This document shows, piece by piece, positions 49,472 to 58,531 of a stretch of 64,000 bases of DNA; position 1 is the first letter of the stretch, and each line of letters opens with the position of its first letter. Position numbers and translations under genes: made by a program. Under the pieces are notes generated by a model. It did no database searches, was not told where the DNA came from, and saw only the letters and a program-made list of their open reading frames with translations. This DNA comes from Treponema sp. (GTDB lineage Bacteria > Spirochaetota > Spirochaetia > Treponematales > Treponemataceae): assembly GCA_017940255.1 (NCBI GenBank), contig JAGAZB010000048.1, positions 1 to 64,000 of the forward strand, given 5' to 3'.

Positions 49472-52400
49472 ATGTCTTTTACAGAAAAAGTAGTCAGTAA
49501 ACCAGTAACAATTCTTTTTATATTTCTTATTCTGGTAGGAACAGGTTTATTTACCGCAAAAAAGCTCCAGGTAGATATGCTGCCGGACTCAAATTATCCT
49601 AACGTTATGGTAATTTCTACCTACGGCAATTCTTCTCCAGAAGAAGTTGAACAAAATCTAACCCGAGTTCTTGAAAAAGGACTTTCAGGTCTTTCCGGCT
49701 TAAAAAATATTACATCAACATCTTCTACAGGATACTCAAGCGTAAGGCTGGAATTTGTCAGCGGAACAAATCTTGAACAGGCCACAAACGATATTCGGGA
49801 AAAACTGGACGGAATAAAAAATCAGCTTCCTTCAGGAGCGACAAATCCTACGATTAAACATCTGGATGCTTCTATGCTGCCTTTCATGAATCTTGTTCTT
49901 CAGGGAAATAAAAGTCCTGAAGAGCTTTACTGCTATGCCGACAGTGTAATTGCTCCAGCACTTGAACAGACAGAAGGCGTTGCATCTGTAGATATAAGCG
50001 GCGGACAGGAAAAATCCATTCAGATTTCTGTTTTACGCTCAAGTCTCGAAGCCTATAACCTGACAATTTCCTCTATAGCCCAAAATCTGAAAACTCAGAA
50101 TATGACAGCTTCCGGGGGAATTATAAAAGCTGATGAAATGAACTGGACTGTACTGGCAGACGGAACTTTTAAATCAATTGAAGATATTAAAAATACAGTT
50201 GCCGCATATCGCCGTTCTGAAAGCACTGGACAATTACAGCCTGTTTTAATTCGGGATATTGCAGATGTTTATGAAAGTCCAAAAGAATCAACTTCGCTTG
50301 CATACTACAACGGCAAACCCGCAGTCATACTAAGCCTTCAAAAACAATCTGATAAAAACACAGTAACAACCTGTCACAATGTCAGAAAAAGCATTGTTCG
50401 TCTTCAAAAAACTATGACCTCTGATATTCATCTTGTAGAAACCAGTAATGACGCAGACCAGATTGAAGCAACAATTCGTGAAGTTATTAAATCTCTTGTA
50501 GAAGGAGCTCTGCTTGCAATAATTGTACTCTTCCTCTTTTTCCGCAATGTAAAAAGCACAATCATTATTGGAGTTACAATTCCAGTTTCTATGATTGTTA
50601 CTCTGGTTTTTATGTATTTTACAAACATGACAATCAACCTTCTTTCTCTTGCGGGTCTTCTTGTAGGTGTTGGTATGCTCGTTGATAACTCTATTGTTGT
50701 TCTGGAAAATATTTACACACATGCTGCAAAAGGAGAAGATGCATATACAGCTTCTGTTAATGGCACAAAAGAAATGATTATGCCGGTATTTTCAAGCACC
50801 CTTACTTCTGTTTGTATTTTTCTGCCTATGATTATTTTCAAGCGAATGTTGGGACTCGTTGGAGCAGCACTAATCAACCTTGCCGCAACAATTTCCTTTG
50901 CCCTTCTATGTTCTTTTGCAAGCGCTGTTCTTCTCATTCCGGTTCTTACAGCCCATTATCTAAAAATTACACCACAGGCAATACAGCAAAGTTTTTCAGA
51001 AGAAAAGCTTAAAGCCCAATCTCCAAAGGCAAATTTCTGGTCAAGAATTACAGGCTCTTACACAAAAGCTGTAAGCTGGGTAATTCATCACAAGCTGATT
51101 ACAATAATTGCACTCATAATTGTGCTGATAGCATCTATTGCCACAATTCCAGGCAGAGGCTTTGAACTAATGCCCGTTTCAACCGAAAAATCTCTTGTAG
51201 TAAATCTTACGCTTCCAAAAGGGACTCCTCTGGAAGAAACAGACCGTGTAATTCACTTGATGGAAGCTAATGCTTATGCAGAGGATTCTGGCATAATTCA
51301 TTCAAACATTACCATTGGTGATGAGAACTCTATGTCATCATCTAATACAGCAAAGCTGGAGCTTGTTCTAAATCATGGCAGTGAAGAGTTAAAATACAAG
51401 CTCAGAAAATATTTTTATTCAATTCCAGACGCCCAGTGGTCATTCTCTTCATCATCTTTATTTTCTGTTCTTGCAGGAAGTGGAAATCTCGAAATAAAAA
51501 TGAAGTCAAATGATAAAGAACTTCTACGCGAAACAGCCTCAAAAATCCAAAAGCTTGTCAGAATGAATATGGAAGATAAAATTTCAGAAATCTCTTCTGA
51601 TTTTACAGACGGAATGCCGGAAATTAACATAAAACTGGACCGTGAGGCTATGAATAGATTAGGTATTTCCGTTCAAAGTGTAGCTTCTGAACTTAGAGCT
51701 TCAATAAGCGGTATAAATGCCGGTACCTACAATTATAACAATGAAGAAACGGACATTATTGTAGCTCTTGATGAAAAAGACAAAAAACGCTCTTCAGACC
51801 TGAACTCCATTTATGTTATAGCAAATGACGGAAAACGTTATCCGCTTGCTGCAATTGCGCACTATGAAGAAAGCAGGGCGCCGGCTTCTATAAAAAGGGA
51901 TAATCAAATGCCAGTTGCAAGCGTTTCAATCACACCAGCAAAAGGACTTACAGTAAGTGACATTCAGGCAGAAGTAAACAGCCTTATTTCCCAAAATATT
52001 CCAGAAGACGAAAACCTTACCTTTATTACAGGCGGGGACCTGGCAGATATGATTGCCGAAGCAAGCGGATTTGCCGTAGTAATTGTAATGGCAATCATTC
52101 TTGTTTTTGCCGTAATGGCCAGTCAGTTTGAATCAATAAAAGATCCTTTTATTATCATTTTCACCCTTCCACTTAGCTTTATTGGAGTTGCGCTGATTTA
52201 CCTGCTGACCGGACAAAAAATCTCTCTTATGTCAATTTTCGGAATCCTTATGCTGGTAGGAATTATTGTAAATAACGGAATTGTCCTTGTAGATTATGCA
52301 AATCAGCTGAGAAAAAAAGGCATGGAATTGGAAGAAGCTTGTATTGAATCTGCCAGAAGCCGTCTGCGTCCAATTTTAATGTCAACACTCACAACAATTA

Positions 52401-52570
52401 TTTCTCTTATTCCAATGGCATTTTGGCCTAGTAAAGGCGCAGAAATGATTCAACCTGTAAACATTACAGTTTTAGGTGGACTTGGATTTGGAACAATCAT
52501 GACACTGTTTATTATGCCTGCCATTTACTATATATTTAATGCAAATGAAAAGGTACATGCGAATAAGTAG
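49472..52570 (+). CDS. RND efflux pump transporter subunit (second system)
   Basis: 1032-residue proton-driven pump of the ACR/HAE type. VSKPVTILFIFLILVGTGLF forms the first helix; LLVGVGMLVDNSIVVLENIY contains the proton-relay Asp; FGILMLVGIIVNNGIVLVDYAN is the matching segment in the second half. AGGAGG lies before the ATG. Similar in plan to the pump at 2846-5989 but clearly divergent. The stop overlaps the start of the barrel gene that follows. Confidence 0.95.
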   Translation: MSFTEKVVSKPVTILFIFLILVGTGLFTAKKLQVDMLPDSNYPNVMVISTYGNSSPEEVEQNLTRVLEKGLSGLSGLKNITSTSSTGYSSVRLEFVSGTNLEQATNDIREKLDGIKNQLPSGATNPTIKHLDASMLPFMNLVLQGNKSPEELYCYADSVIAPALEQTEGVASVDISGGQEKSIQISVLRSSLEAYNLTISSIAQNLKTQNMTASGGIIKADEMNWTVLADGTFKSIEDIKNTVAAYRRSESTGQLQPVLIRDIADVYESPKESTSLAYYNGKPAVILSLQKQSDKNTVTTCHNVRKSIVRLQKTMTSDIHLVETSNDADQIEATIREVIKSLVEGALLAIIVLFLFFRNVKSTIIIGVTIPVSMIVTLVFMYFTNMTINLLSLAGLLVGVGMLVDNSIVVLENIYTHAAKGEDAYTASVNGTKEMIMPVFSSTLTSVCIFLPMIIFKRMLGLVGAALINLAATISFALLCSFASAVLLIPVLTAHYLKITPQAIQQSFSEEKLKAQSPKANFWSRITGSYTKAVSWVIHHKLITIIALIIVLIASIATIPGRGFELMPVSTEKSLVVNLTLPKGTPLEETDRVIHLMEANAYAEDSGIIHSNITIGDENSMSSSNTAKLELVLNHGSEELKYKLRKYFYSIPDAQWSFSSSSLFSVLAGSGNLEIKMKSNDKELLRETASKIQKLVRMNMEDKISEISSDFTDGMPEINIKLDREAMNRLGISVQSVASELRASISGINAGTYNYNNEETDIIVALDEKDKKRSSDLNSIYVIANDGKRYPLAAIAHYEESRAPASIKRDNQMPVASVSITPAKGLTVSDIQAEVNSLISQNIPEDENLTFITGGDLADMIAEASGFAVVIVMAIILVFAVMASQFESIKDPFIIIFTLPLSFIGVALIYLLTGQKISLMSIFGILMLVGIIVNNGIVLVDYANQLRKKGMELEEACIESARSRLRPILMSTLTTIISLIPMAFWPSKGAEMIQPVNITVLGGLGFGTIMTLFIMPAIYYIFNANEKVHANK

Positions 52571-53153
52571 AATTTTACTTTTCTTTCTGTTGATTGCTCC
52601 ACGGCAAAACTGCCATGCAGATGCCTTCAACGGAAAGGGAATTTTTTCTTTTGACTTTAGCTACATGGGTGCAGGCTTACAAAATAATGGCTGGGGGCTA
52701 GGCTTTACTTATGAGCATGGAATTATGAATTTTGCTTCGCTAAAAGGAAGTTTTTCTCATGTTTCACTAAAGCCTGATTTGGAACACGACTGGATTACTT
52801 CTGTTGGGCTTGGACTTAATGCCAGGATTTACCCTTTTAATAAGGGAATGAACATGCTGTATCTGGGATATGGGATTGGTACAGATTTTGTAATGTATAT
52901 GGGAGAGGAAGAAGAAAAAACATCTACCTATATTTCCCATTGTCCCCACCTCGGCTGGAAACAAAACTTTCTTGATTACGTGATGCTGGAAGCCTATATT
53001 GGTTACAGGATAAAAACAACAGAACCAGATGCTTTTGCACTGGAATGCGGAATCAGCAAGCACGGAGTTGAGTACGGAATTACAACCCAGTTGAATATAA
53101 AAAAAATCTGGCAGTGGATTATTTCTTCCTGCTCTCAAACTCAAAAGTCTTAA
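52557..53153 (+). CDS. Small outer-membrane barrel protein closing the efflux operon
   Basis: 198-residue protein from ATG 52557 (52545 or 52539 are possible). The signal peptide is [19 protein letters not shown]. The rest is Gly- and aromatic-rich strands ([35 protein letters not shown]), like the 8-stranded spirochaetal barrels and the protein at 35537. The start lies 14 nt inside the pump gene, implying translational coupling. The 3' end overlaps the convergent ABC ATPase gene by 35 bp. The function is unknown. Confidence 0.7.
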   Translation: MRISRILLFFLLIAPRQNCHADAFNGKGIFSFDFSYMGAGLQNNGWGLGFTYEHGIMNFASLKGSFSHVSLKPDLEHDWITSVGLGLNARIYPFNKGMNMLYLGYGIGTDFVMYMGEEEEKTSTYISHCPHLGWKQNFLDYVMLEAYIGYRIKTTEPDAFALECGISKHGVEYGITTQLNIKKIWQWIISSCSQTQKS

Positions 53154-53871
53154 GGAAATTCTTGGCACGTTCAGTTTTTGGATTTGTCCAGAATTCTTCA
53201 GGAGTGCCGGTTTCTATAATCTGGCCTTCGTCCATAAAAATAATTCTATCTGCAACAGCACGGGCAAATTCCATCTGATGAGTTACAATCAGCATTGTTT
53301 TTCCATCATTGGCAAGGCTCATCATAACATCAAGAACCTCGCGAACCATTTCCGGGTCCAGGGCGGCGGTTACTTCGTCAAAAAGCATAACTTCTGGGTG
53401 CAGGCAGAGCATACGCACAATTGCAACACGCTGCTTCTGACCGCCGCTCAACTGGCGGGGATAAGCATTTTTCTTATCAGCAAGGCCAACGCGTTCAAGC
53501 CAGGCTTCGGCCTCTTTTTCCACCTCATCCATCTTTAAATTCAATTCATGAGCATGCTTTGGCCCCAGCAGAAGGTTTTTCATCACTGTAAGGTGTGGAA
53601 AAAGGTCATAGCTTTGGAAAACCATGCCAATCTTCTGGCGGATAAGGTGCATATCCTTTTTGCGGTTAGAAATCACTTCTCCATCCAAAAGAATCTCTCC
53701 CCCCTGAATAGTTTCCAGTCCATTAATACAGCGCAGCAGGGTAGACTTTCCGCAGCCGGAAGGCCCCAGAATTACAATAACCTCGCCCTTTTCTACATTC
53801 AGGGAAATGTCCTTAAGAATCTCGTTTGAGTCAAAAGATTTCTTTATGTTTTTAAGTTCCAAAAGTGCCAT
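53119..53871 (-). CDS. Polar amino-acid ABC transporter ATPase (GlnQ-like)
   Basis: 250-residue ATPase. Walker A is [10 protein letters not shown]-loop [15 protein letters not shown], signature [11 protein letters not shown], Walker [15 protein letters not shown] (the family usually has DEPTSALD; here the Pro is Val), H-loop THQMEF. It powers uptake of a polar amino acid. It starts directly at the stop of the permease gene (A of 53871 shared). No binding-protein gene is adjacent; 43282-44112 is the likely partner. Confidence 0.94.
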   Translation of the reverse strand: MALLELKNIKKSFDSNEILKDISLNVEKGEVIVILGPSGCGKSTLLRCINGLETIQGGEILLDGEVISNRKKDMHLIRQKIGMVFQSYDLFPHLTVMKNLLLGPKHAHELNLKMDEVEKEAEAWLERVGLADKKNAYPRQLSGGQKQRVAIVRMLCLHPEVMLFDEVTAALDPEMVREVLDVMMSLANDGKTMLIVTHQMEFARAVADRIIFMDEGQIIETGTPEEFWTNPKTERAKNFLKTFEFESRKK

Positions 53872-54581
53872 TATCTTTGTCTCCTTTCCACTGCCCGCGC
53901 CGCTAAACTCAAAATCCAGCAGACAAAGAAGTACATCATAAAAATTACAAAGTAAACTGCAATGCTGGCTGTTGGAACTGTAAGGCGGTTGGCTTCAATA
54001 ATCTGCTGCCCGATTTTTACAACTTCTATTACACCGACAAAAACTACAAGTGAAGTAGTTTTAATCATACGGGTTATAAGATTCATGCTCAAAGGTAAAA
54101 GAGGGCGCAAAGTCTGAGGAATAATGATATAAAAGAAAATCTGGCGTTCTGTAAGACCGATTGCCCTGCCGCTTTCATACTGATGTTTTGGCACACTTTC
54201 TAAGGCCCCGCGAACCAGGTCTCCCATTTCGGCAGTTCCCCAGAGGGTAAAAACCAGAATACTGGCAGCTTCACCGCTTAAAGAAATGTTGAACATGCGG
54301 GTAAGGCCGTAGTAAGCCAAAAAGAGCAGAACCATCTGTGGCATAATTCGCATAAATTCAAGGTAGATTCGGCAAATTGCACGAACAAAGCGATTTTTCA
54401 CGGTCATGAGCATGCCAAACAAAAAGCCCAGAATAATCGAAAAAGCCACCGAAAGCAGAGCAATCCAGACTGTTACCCAAAGTCCGCCAAGCAAACGAAC
54501 AAAGTTTGTTCCCATTGTGAGTACACCAAAGGCCTGCCTGATTGCGTCCATCATATTAACACTAGCGTCCGAACTGGGCAT
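53871..54581 (-). CDS. Polar amino-acid ABC transporter permease
   Basis: 236-residue membrane subunit of the HisM/GlnP family with about five helices. It has the family motif for ATPase contact, [36 protein letters not shown]. Start 54581 ([14 protein letters not shown]) is preferred because AAGGAGA lies 8 nt upstream; the longer frame from 54611 adds residues without support. It overlaps the preceding permease gene by 20 bp, so translation is coupled. The two permeases should form a heterodimer. Confidence 0.92.
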   Translation of the reverse strand: MPSSDASVNMMDAIRQAFGVLTMGTNFVRLLGGLWVTVWIALLSVAFSIILGFLFGMLMTVKNRFVRAICRIYLEFMRIMPQMVLLFLAYYGLTRMFNISLSGEAASILVFTLWGTAEMGDLVRGALESVPKHQYESGRAIGLTERQIFFYIIIPQTLRPLLPLSMNLITRMIKTTSLVVFVGVIEVVKIGQQIIEANRLTVPTASIAVYFVIFMMYFFVCWILSLAARAVERRQR

Positions 54582-55221
54582 AACGCAGTCTCCTTTCGGC
54601 AAAAGCCGCAATCAATGAAATTGGTAAAAGCAGCACAAAATATGCAATACAAAGCAAAAGCAAGGCTTCTTCGGTCTTGTAATAAAGACCAATTAAGTCT
54701 TTTGCAACGTACATCAGGTCGGCAAGGGCAACAGCAGAAAAAACTGAAGTTTCCTTAATCATAAACATTACATTAGCACAAAAGCCCGGAATAGAAACCG
54801 AAACTGCCTGAGGCAAAATTACATACTGAGTAACCTGCCTAGGGGTAAGACCAATGCACTGAGCAGATTCAATCTGGATTTTAGAAACAGATTCCAAAGC
54901 AGAACGGAAGGTTTCTTCCATGTAAGAGCCGCCCAAAAAAGTAAGACCGATGATAGCACACTGAACCGAGCTTAATTTTATTCCCATTCTAGGAAAAGCA
55001 AAATACAAAAAGAAAAGCTGAATTAAAAGCGGAGTATTTCTGGAAAGTTCAATGTAGGCACCAACAATGCGGCGTAAAACAGGCACCTTAAAATATTTTA
55101 CAAGGGCGCAGGCCAGTCCCAGCACTACAGAAAGAAGGATTCCTATAAGGGCCAGCTTTAAAGTGAGAGCCGCCGCTTCAAGATACATGGGTGTTACTTT
55201 TTGAATAAAACCAAAATCCAT
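54562..55221 (-). CDS. Polar amino-acid ABC transporter permease
   Basis: 219-residue membrane subunit with about five helices and the conserved cytoplasmic loop ESVSKIQIESAQCIGLTPRQVTQYVILPQAV. Also SRNTPLLIQLFFLYFA, typical of the HisM/GlnP family. It is the first gene of the ABC operon. No Shine-Dalgarno sequence; TATATT (55228-55233 on the minus strand) ends 6 nt before the ATG, so it is probably leaderless. Confidence 0.92.
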   Translation of the reverse strand: MDFGFIQKVTPMYLEAAALTLKLALIGILLSVVLGLACALVKYFKVPVLRRIVGAYIELSRNTPLLIQLFFLYFAFPRMGIKLSSVQCAIIGLTFLGGSYMEETFRSALESVSKIQIESAQCIGLTPRQVTQYVILPQAVSVSIPGFCANVMFMIKETSVFSAVALADLMYVAKDLIGLYYKTEEALLLLCIAYFVLLLPISLIAAFAERRLRYAQFGR

Positions 55222-55283
55222 TTTTATAATATAATGGAATATGAACCTAACGTAAAGGTAAAAGAAAAACTACAACAAAATCT

Positions 55284-55475
55284 TTATTCATTCATCTCTG
55301 CAATTTCCAGCTCTAAGGTTTTCTGCAGGGCTTCATCATAACCGGTTAAAGCAGAAAAAGGCAGAAAGATTTTTGCCCGCTGACTCAAAGGCATATGATT
55401 TTTTAAGGAAGAAGAGTTCCAGTCATAATCAATAATGTCAGAATAATATTTTTCAGCTTTTGAATTATTTTTCAT
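55284..55475 (-). CDS. Small partner protein of the Y-family polymerase
   Basis: 63-residue protein. YYSDIIDYDW..., then MPLSQRAKIFLPFSALTGYDEAL match the pattern of a small protein (Y-DDII...MS..DRAAQF.PFAALTGYD) that follows Y-family polymerase genes in many Clostridia-like genomes. Its role is unknown. Here the polymerase gene is 1.6 kb away, separated by an inserted regulator. The ATGAAAA at its start is also present at the end of the polymerase gene, where it overlaps the stop codon, which suggests that the two genes were once joined by an ATGA overlap. Confidence 0.7.
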   Translation of the reverse strand: MKNNSKAEKYYSDIIDYDWNSSSLKNHMPLSQRAKIFLPFSALTGYDEALQKTLELEIAEMNE

Positions 55476-55483
55476 GCGCGATG
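55469..55483. repeat. 15-bp direct repeat, left copy
   Basis: TTTTCATGCGCGATG, identical to 57063-57077. The two copies bracket the AlbA-type regulator gene and mark the point where it entered the polymerase/partner gene pair. Confidence 0.8.
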
Positions 55484-55562
55484 TTGTCCCTTCTTTTTAT
55501 AAATCCAAACTTTTCAAACTTACCCCATATATTACATATAATTAAGCATTTGAAAATCTTCT

Positions 55563-56981
55563 TCACTTCTCAATTTCTCCTGCATTTAATATTTCCCAGA
55601 AACCAGTTTTATTGGAACCTGAACGTTTTATATAACCTTTCTGTTTGAGAACTGCAATTGCATTATCAACGGTAGTCTTTCCAACTCCAACTAGCTGTGC
55701 AATTTGAGGTTTTGTAATATTTGGATTATTTCGGATTTCTGAAAAAATCTTGGACTGGGTATTATTAAGCTGTGAATTATCACCCGTTTTATTACCCGGT
55801 TTATCACCCATATTGTTAATCCAATTAAAAGGGATTTTTACAACAATAGAGTTTTCATGAAATTCGTATGCACTTTTTCCGTATGTGCTGGTAATTTTTG
55901 GAACACCACGGCCAGTTTTTTCACTAATATGAAGTTGTAAGAATATTTCTGAAAGTTTCTTATTTACAGGAACAGATTCACCTCTAAAAAATCCTTCAAG
56001 CGTCTGTTCTGGCGGTAGTATTCCCCGAGAAAGAATTTCAATTCTATCTGAGAAAACGGTAATCATCGGTTCATTTTCTGTTACCCATTTATTATGAACA
56101 AACGCATTTATAACAGCTTCCCTGAAAGCATCATTTTCAAACAAAGGAACGTCCTTTCGCTCTACAACTCTATCCTTTTCATCTGCCTGAAGAATATTCA
56201 AGACATCTCCATAACGAAGAACTTCATCAAGCGTATACAAAATACATTGGTAACCAAATTCGCGGATAGAATACATTTTATCTGCTTTTGTCTTTCCTGA
56301 GAAAATGGCAACTCTTAACGGAATCTGAGAATTATCAGAAAGCAACTGTGCAAGAATGTTATATTTCCCATCTTCTGTAAGAAGATTAAGGTTCTTTTTG
56401 AAATTATCAGGATTAAGTTTCAGACCTTTAGCACCATAATAAATAAACAGTTTTTCAAATGTTAAATACTGATATTTTGAGGGTGTATTCTCAATTGTTG
56501 GAAATCCGTGTCGAAGGACATCAAACAGATAAGACTCTTTTTCCGGATATTTTCTGAGACTTTCTTTACTTGAACCAATTCGTATAAAGCGTTCGTTATC
56601 AAAACTTGTAGGAACTGTCCTTGCAGCCGGAATAGTAAGAACAACAACCTTTTTACCCTCATAATTTGTTTCTTCAAAACTAAAATTTAAATCTGGATAA
56701 ATCTGTCGTGCAAGAAAATGTTTTAAAGGCTCATTTTTAATATCCATGTTGCAGTTGAAATTCGTACCTGTAACATCATGAGTTTCATTATGAATTCCCC
56801 AGACAAAATAAGCATTCTTACGACCTTCAATTGCAGCACTGTTTGAGAGAGCAGAAATATACTGTCCAAGCTGAGTCTGATCAAACCAGTTTTCCTTAAA
56901 CTCTAACCATTCACGTTCAGTATCATAAGAACGGAGTTCATCTAATAATTCATGTAATTGATTATTCACTTTATCACCCAT
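55563..56981 (-). CDS. AlbA_2-domain regulator (Schlafen-AlbA/RecG-like C-terminal fold)
   Basis: 472-residue protein starting MGDKVNNQLHELLDELRS. An N-terminal AlbA_2 nucleic-acid-binding domain (EWLEFKENWF; YFVWGIHNETHDVTGTNFN; YEGKKVVVLTIPAARTVP, to about 140) is followed by a GHKL-like segment (NDAFREAVINAFVHNKW; MITVFSDRIEILSRG, about 290-350) and a C-terminal winged helix (NPNITKPQIAQLVGVGKTTVDNAIAVL, about 425-465). This is the plan of COG2865 transcriptional regulators. The start 56981 lies inside an inverted repeat with a TATAAT box between its arms, so autoregulation is likely. The gene is bracketed by 15-bp direct repeats. Confidence 0.85.
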   Translation of the reverse strand: MGDKVNNQLHELLDELRSYDTEREWLEFKENWFDQTQLGQYISALSNSAAIEGRKNAYFVWGIHNETHDVTGTNFNCNMDIKNEPLKHFLARQIYPDLNFSFEETNYEGKKVVVLTIPAARTVPTSFDNERFIRIGSSKESLRKYPEKESYLFDVLRHGFPTIENTPSKYQYLTFEKLFIYYGAKGLKLNPDNFKKNLNLLTEDGKYNILAQLLSDNSQIPLRVAIFSGKTKADKMYSIREFGYQCILYTLDEVLRYGDVLNILQADEKDRVVERKDVPLFENDAFREAVINAFVHNKWVTENEPMITVFSDRIEILSRGILPPEQTLEGFFRGESVPVNKKLSEIFLQLHISEKTGRGVPKITSTYGKSAYEFHENSIVVKIPFNWINNMGDKPGNKTGDNSQLNNTQSKIFSEIRNNPNITKPQIAQLVGVGKTTVDNAIAVLKQKGYIKRSGSNKTGFWEILNAGEIEK

Positions 56982-57030
56982 GATGATTATATCACACATG
57001 GGTAATAAAGTAAGTAATATGGGTGATATT
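56968..57030. promoter_or_regulatory. Operator-like inverted repeat over the promoter and start of the AlbA regulator gene
   Basis: ACTTTATCACCCATG (56968-56982) and CATGGGTAATAAAGT (56997-57011) are an inverted repeat with one mismatch. The minus-strand TATAAT (56986-56991) lies between them, and the start codon is in the left arm. A third related half-site (TATGGGTGATATT) is at 57018-57030. Confidence 0.7.
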
Positions 57031-57062
57031 TTGCCACAAAAATTATCTTGGTAATCCAAACA

Positions 57063-57077
57063 TTTTCATGCGCGATG
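57063..57077. repeat. 15-bp direct repeat, right copy
   Basis: TTTTCATGCGCGATG, identical to 55469-55483. It covers the last codons and stop of the Y-family polymerase gene. Confidence 0.8.
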
Positions 57078-58448
57078 CCCTCCAATCTGAGCGTTACGGT
57101 CGCGGGTTGTGGCACCATCTTCAAGATTTGTACCCTTCAAAATTGCATTTTTCCCAAATTTTTTCATGATTTCAAGCCGGGCCTTTTGTAAGCGGTCTTC
57201 CTTTTCCTGGTTCAGCCCGCCTTCCTTCTCATCAACCGCATCAAATAAGCCAGGCTGCCTCTGGCTCACCGGAATTGTGTTATTGGCCGTAATATTCACC
57301 CGCCGCACCAACCAGAGAGGATTTACAGTTTTTTCAAAGATTGACATAAATCCTTCTACAATTATCTTAGAAGAATTTGTTTCACTAGAAAAAGCCCAGG
57401 AGCCATGAGCCGGCTTTGGAGTCTGCCGTCCGTAAAAATCAGTTACAACTTCACCATCAAAATCTGGCAGATCAAGACTTTCTATATCATACCCCACCTG
57501 CAGGGTAATCGACGAAGCCACCAGCTTCTTTTTGAATAAATCCAGAGCCAAAAGTTCGGCCATTTCACGAACAATAATTTTTGCCTTTTCGTAAGTGTAT
57601 GGTTCATGAAGCACCTGCCCGCTTCCAAGGCTTTTTGCCTCCGACTTGTAGCCCTTTATCTCCTTCATACCAACCGGTTCAAGCCCCCAGGCATGGTCAA
57701 TCAGAATTTCCGCATCAATTCCAAACTCATCATATAAAATTTCGGGATTATTCAAGGAAGTTCTGGCAATATCACCCATTGTGCGGATAAAGTATTTTTC
57801 AAGCCGGCGGGCAGTCCCCTTTCCAACCCGCCAAAAATCTGTTATAGGCTGATGGTGCCACAGCTCCCTTCTGTAAGTTGGAATATCAAGCTCTGCAATT
57901 CTTACTCCGTCCTGGTCTGCAGGAATGTGCTTTGCCACAATATCCATTGCAATTTTACAAAGATAAAGATTTGGCGCAATGCCAGCCGTGGCTGTAATGC
58001 CGGTTTCTTTTAGGACATCATGAATTACACGAACCGCAAGCTCATGAGCTGTAGTTTTATAAAGAGAAAGATAAGAGCTTGCGTCTATAAAAACCTCGTC
58101 GATTGAATAAACATGAATATCTTCTGGCGCAAAATATCTAAGGTAAACATTATAAATGCGGGTAGAATACTGAATATAAAGAGCCATTCGGGGCACCGCA
58201 ACTATGTATTCCAGCTCTTTTCCGGTCTGCCTTTTTATTTCCTTAGCCTTTGCTTCCACTTCAAAAAGCCGGCTGCGTCCGCTGAGTCCGTAAGCCTTAA
58301 GAGCCGGCGTTACGGCAAGGCAGATTGTCTTGGAAGTACGGCTTTTGTCTGCCACAACAAGATTTGTTGTAAGCGGATCTAAAAGCCTCTCCCGACATTC
58401 CACCGAGGCATAAAAAGATTTAAGGTCAATCGCAATATAGCAGGCCAT
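57066..58448 (-). CDS. Y-family DNA polymerase (DinB/UmuC-like)
   Basis: 460-residue translesion polymerase. It starts MACYIAIDLKSFYASVECRER with the first catalytic Asp and steric-gate region; the second catalytic pair is in VYSIDEVFIDASSY. A palm/fingers and HhH thumb region (FWRVGKGTARRLEKYFIRTMGDIA) and a little-finger domain follow. The arrangement is that of the Firmicutes-type UmuC-like polymerases normally followed by a small MS..RAAQF protein. TAAAAT (58455-58460 on the minus strand) ends 6 nt before the ATG with no Shine-Dalgarno sequence. I see no SOS box. It acts on damaged templates. Confidence 0.93.
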   Translation of the reverse strand: MACYIAIDLKSFYASVECRERLLDPLTTNLVVADKSRTSKTICLAVTPALKAYGLSGRSRLFEVEAKAKEIKRQTGKELEYIVAVPRMALYIQYSTRIYNVYLRYFAPEDIHVYSIDEVFIDASSYLSLYKTTAHELAVRVIHDVLKETGITATAGIAPNLYLCKIAMDIVAKHIPADQDGVRIAELDIPTYRRELWHHQPITDFWRVGKGTARRLEKYFIRTMGDIARTSLNNPEILYDEFGIDAEILIDHAWGLEPVGMKEIKGYKSEAKSLGSGQVLHEPYTYEKAKIIVREMAELLALDLFKKKLVASSITLQVGYDIESLDLPDFDGEVVTDFYGRQTPKPAHGSWAFSSETNSSKIIVEGFMSIFEKTVNPLWLVRRVNITANNTIPVSQRQPGLFDAVDEKEGGLNQEKEDRLQKARLEIMKKFGKNAILKGTNLEDGATTRDRNAQIGGHRA

Positions 58449-58531
58449 ATTTTGATTTTACACGATTTTATCTTTTTCCACCATAATTCCCCGTGCATGC
58501 CAGGCTAAAATGCTTTATAATAAGAAGATAG

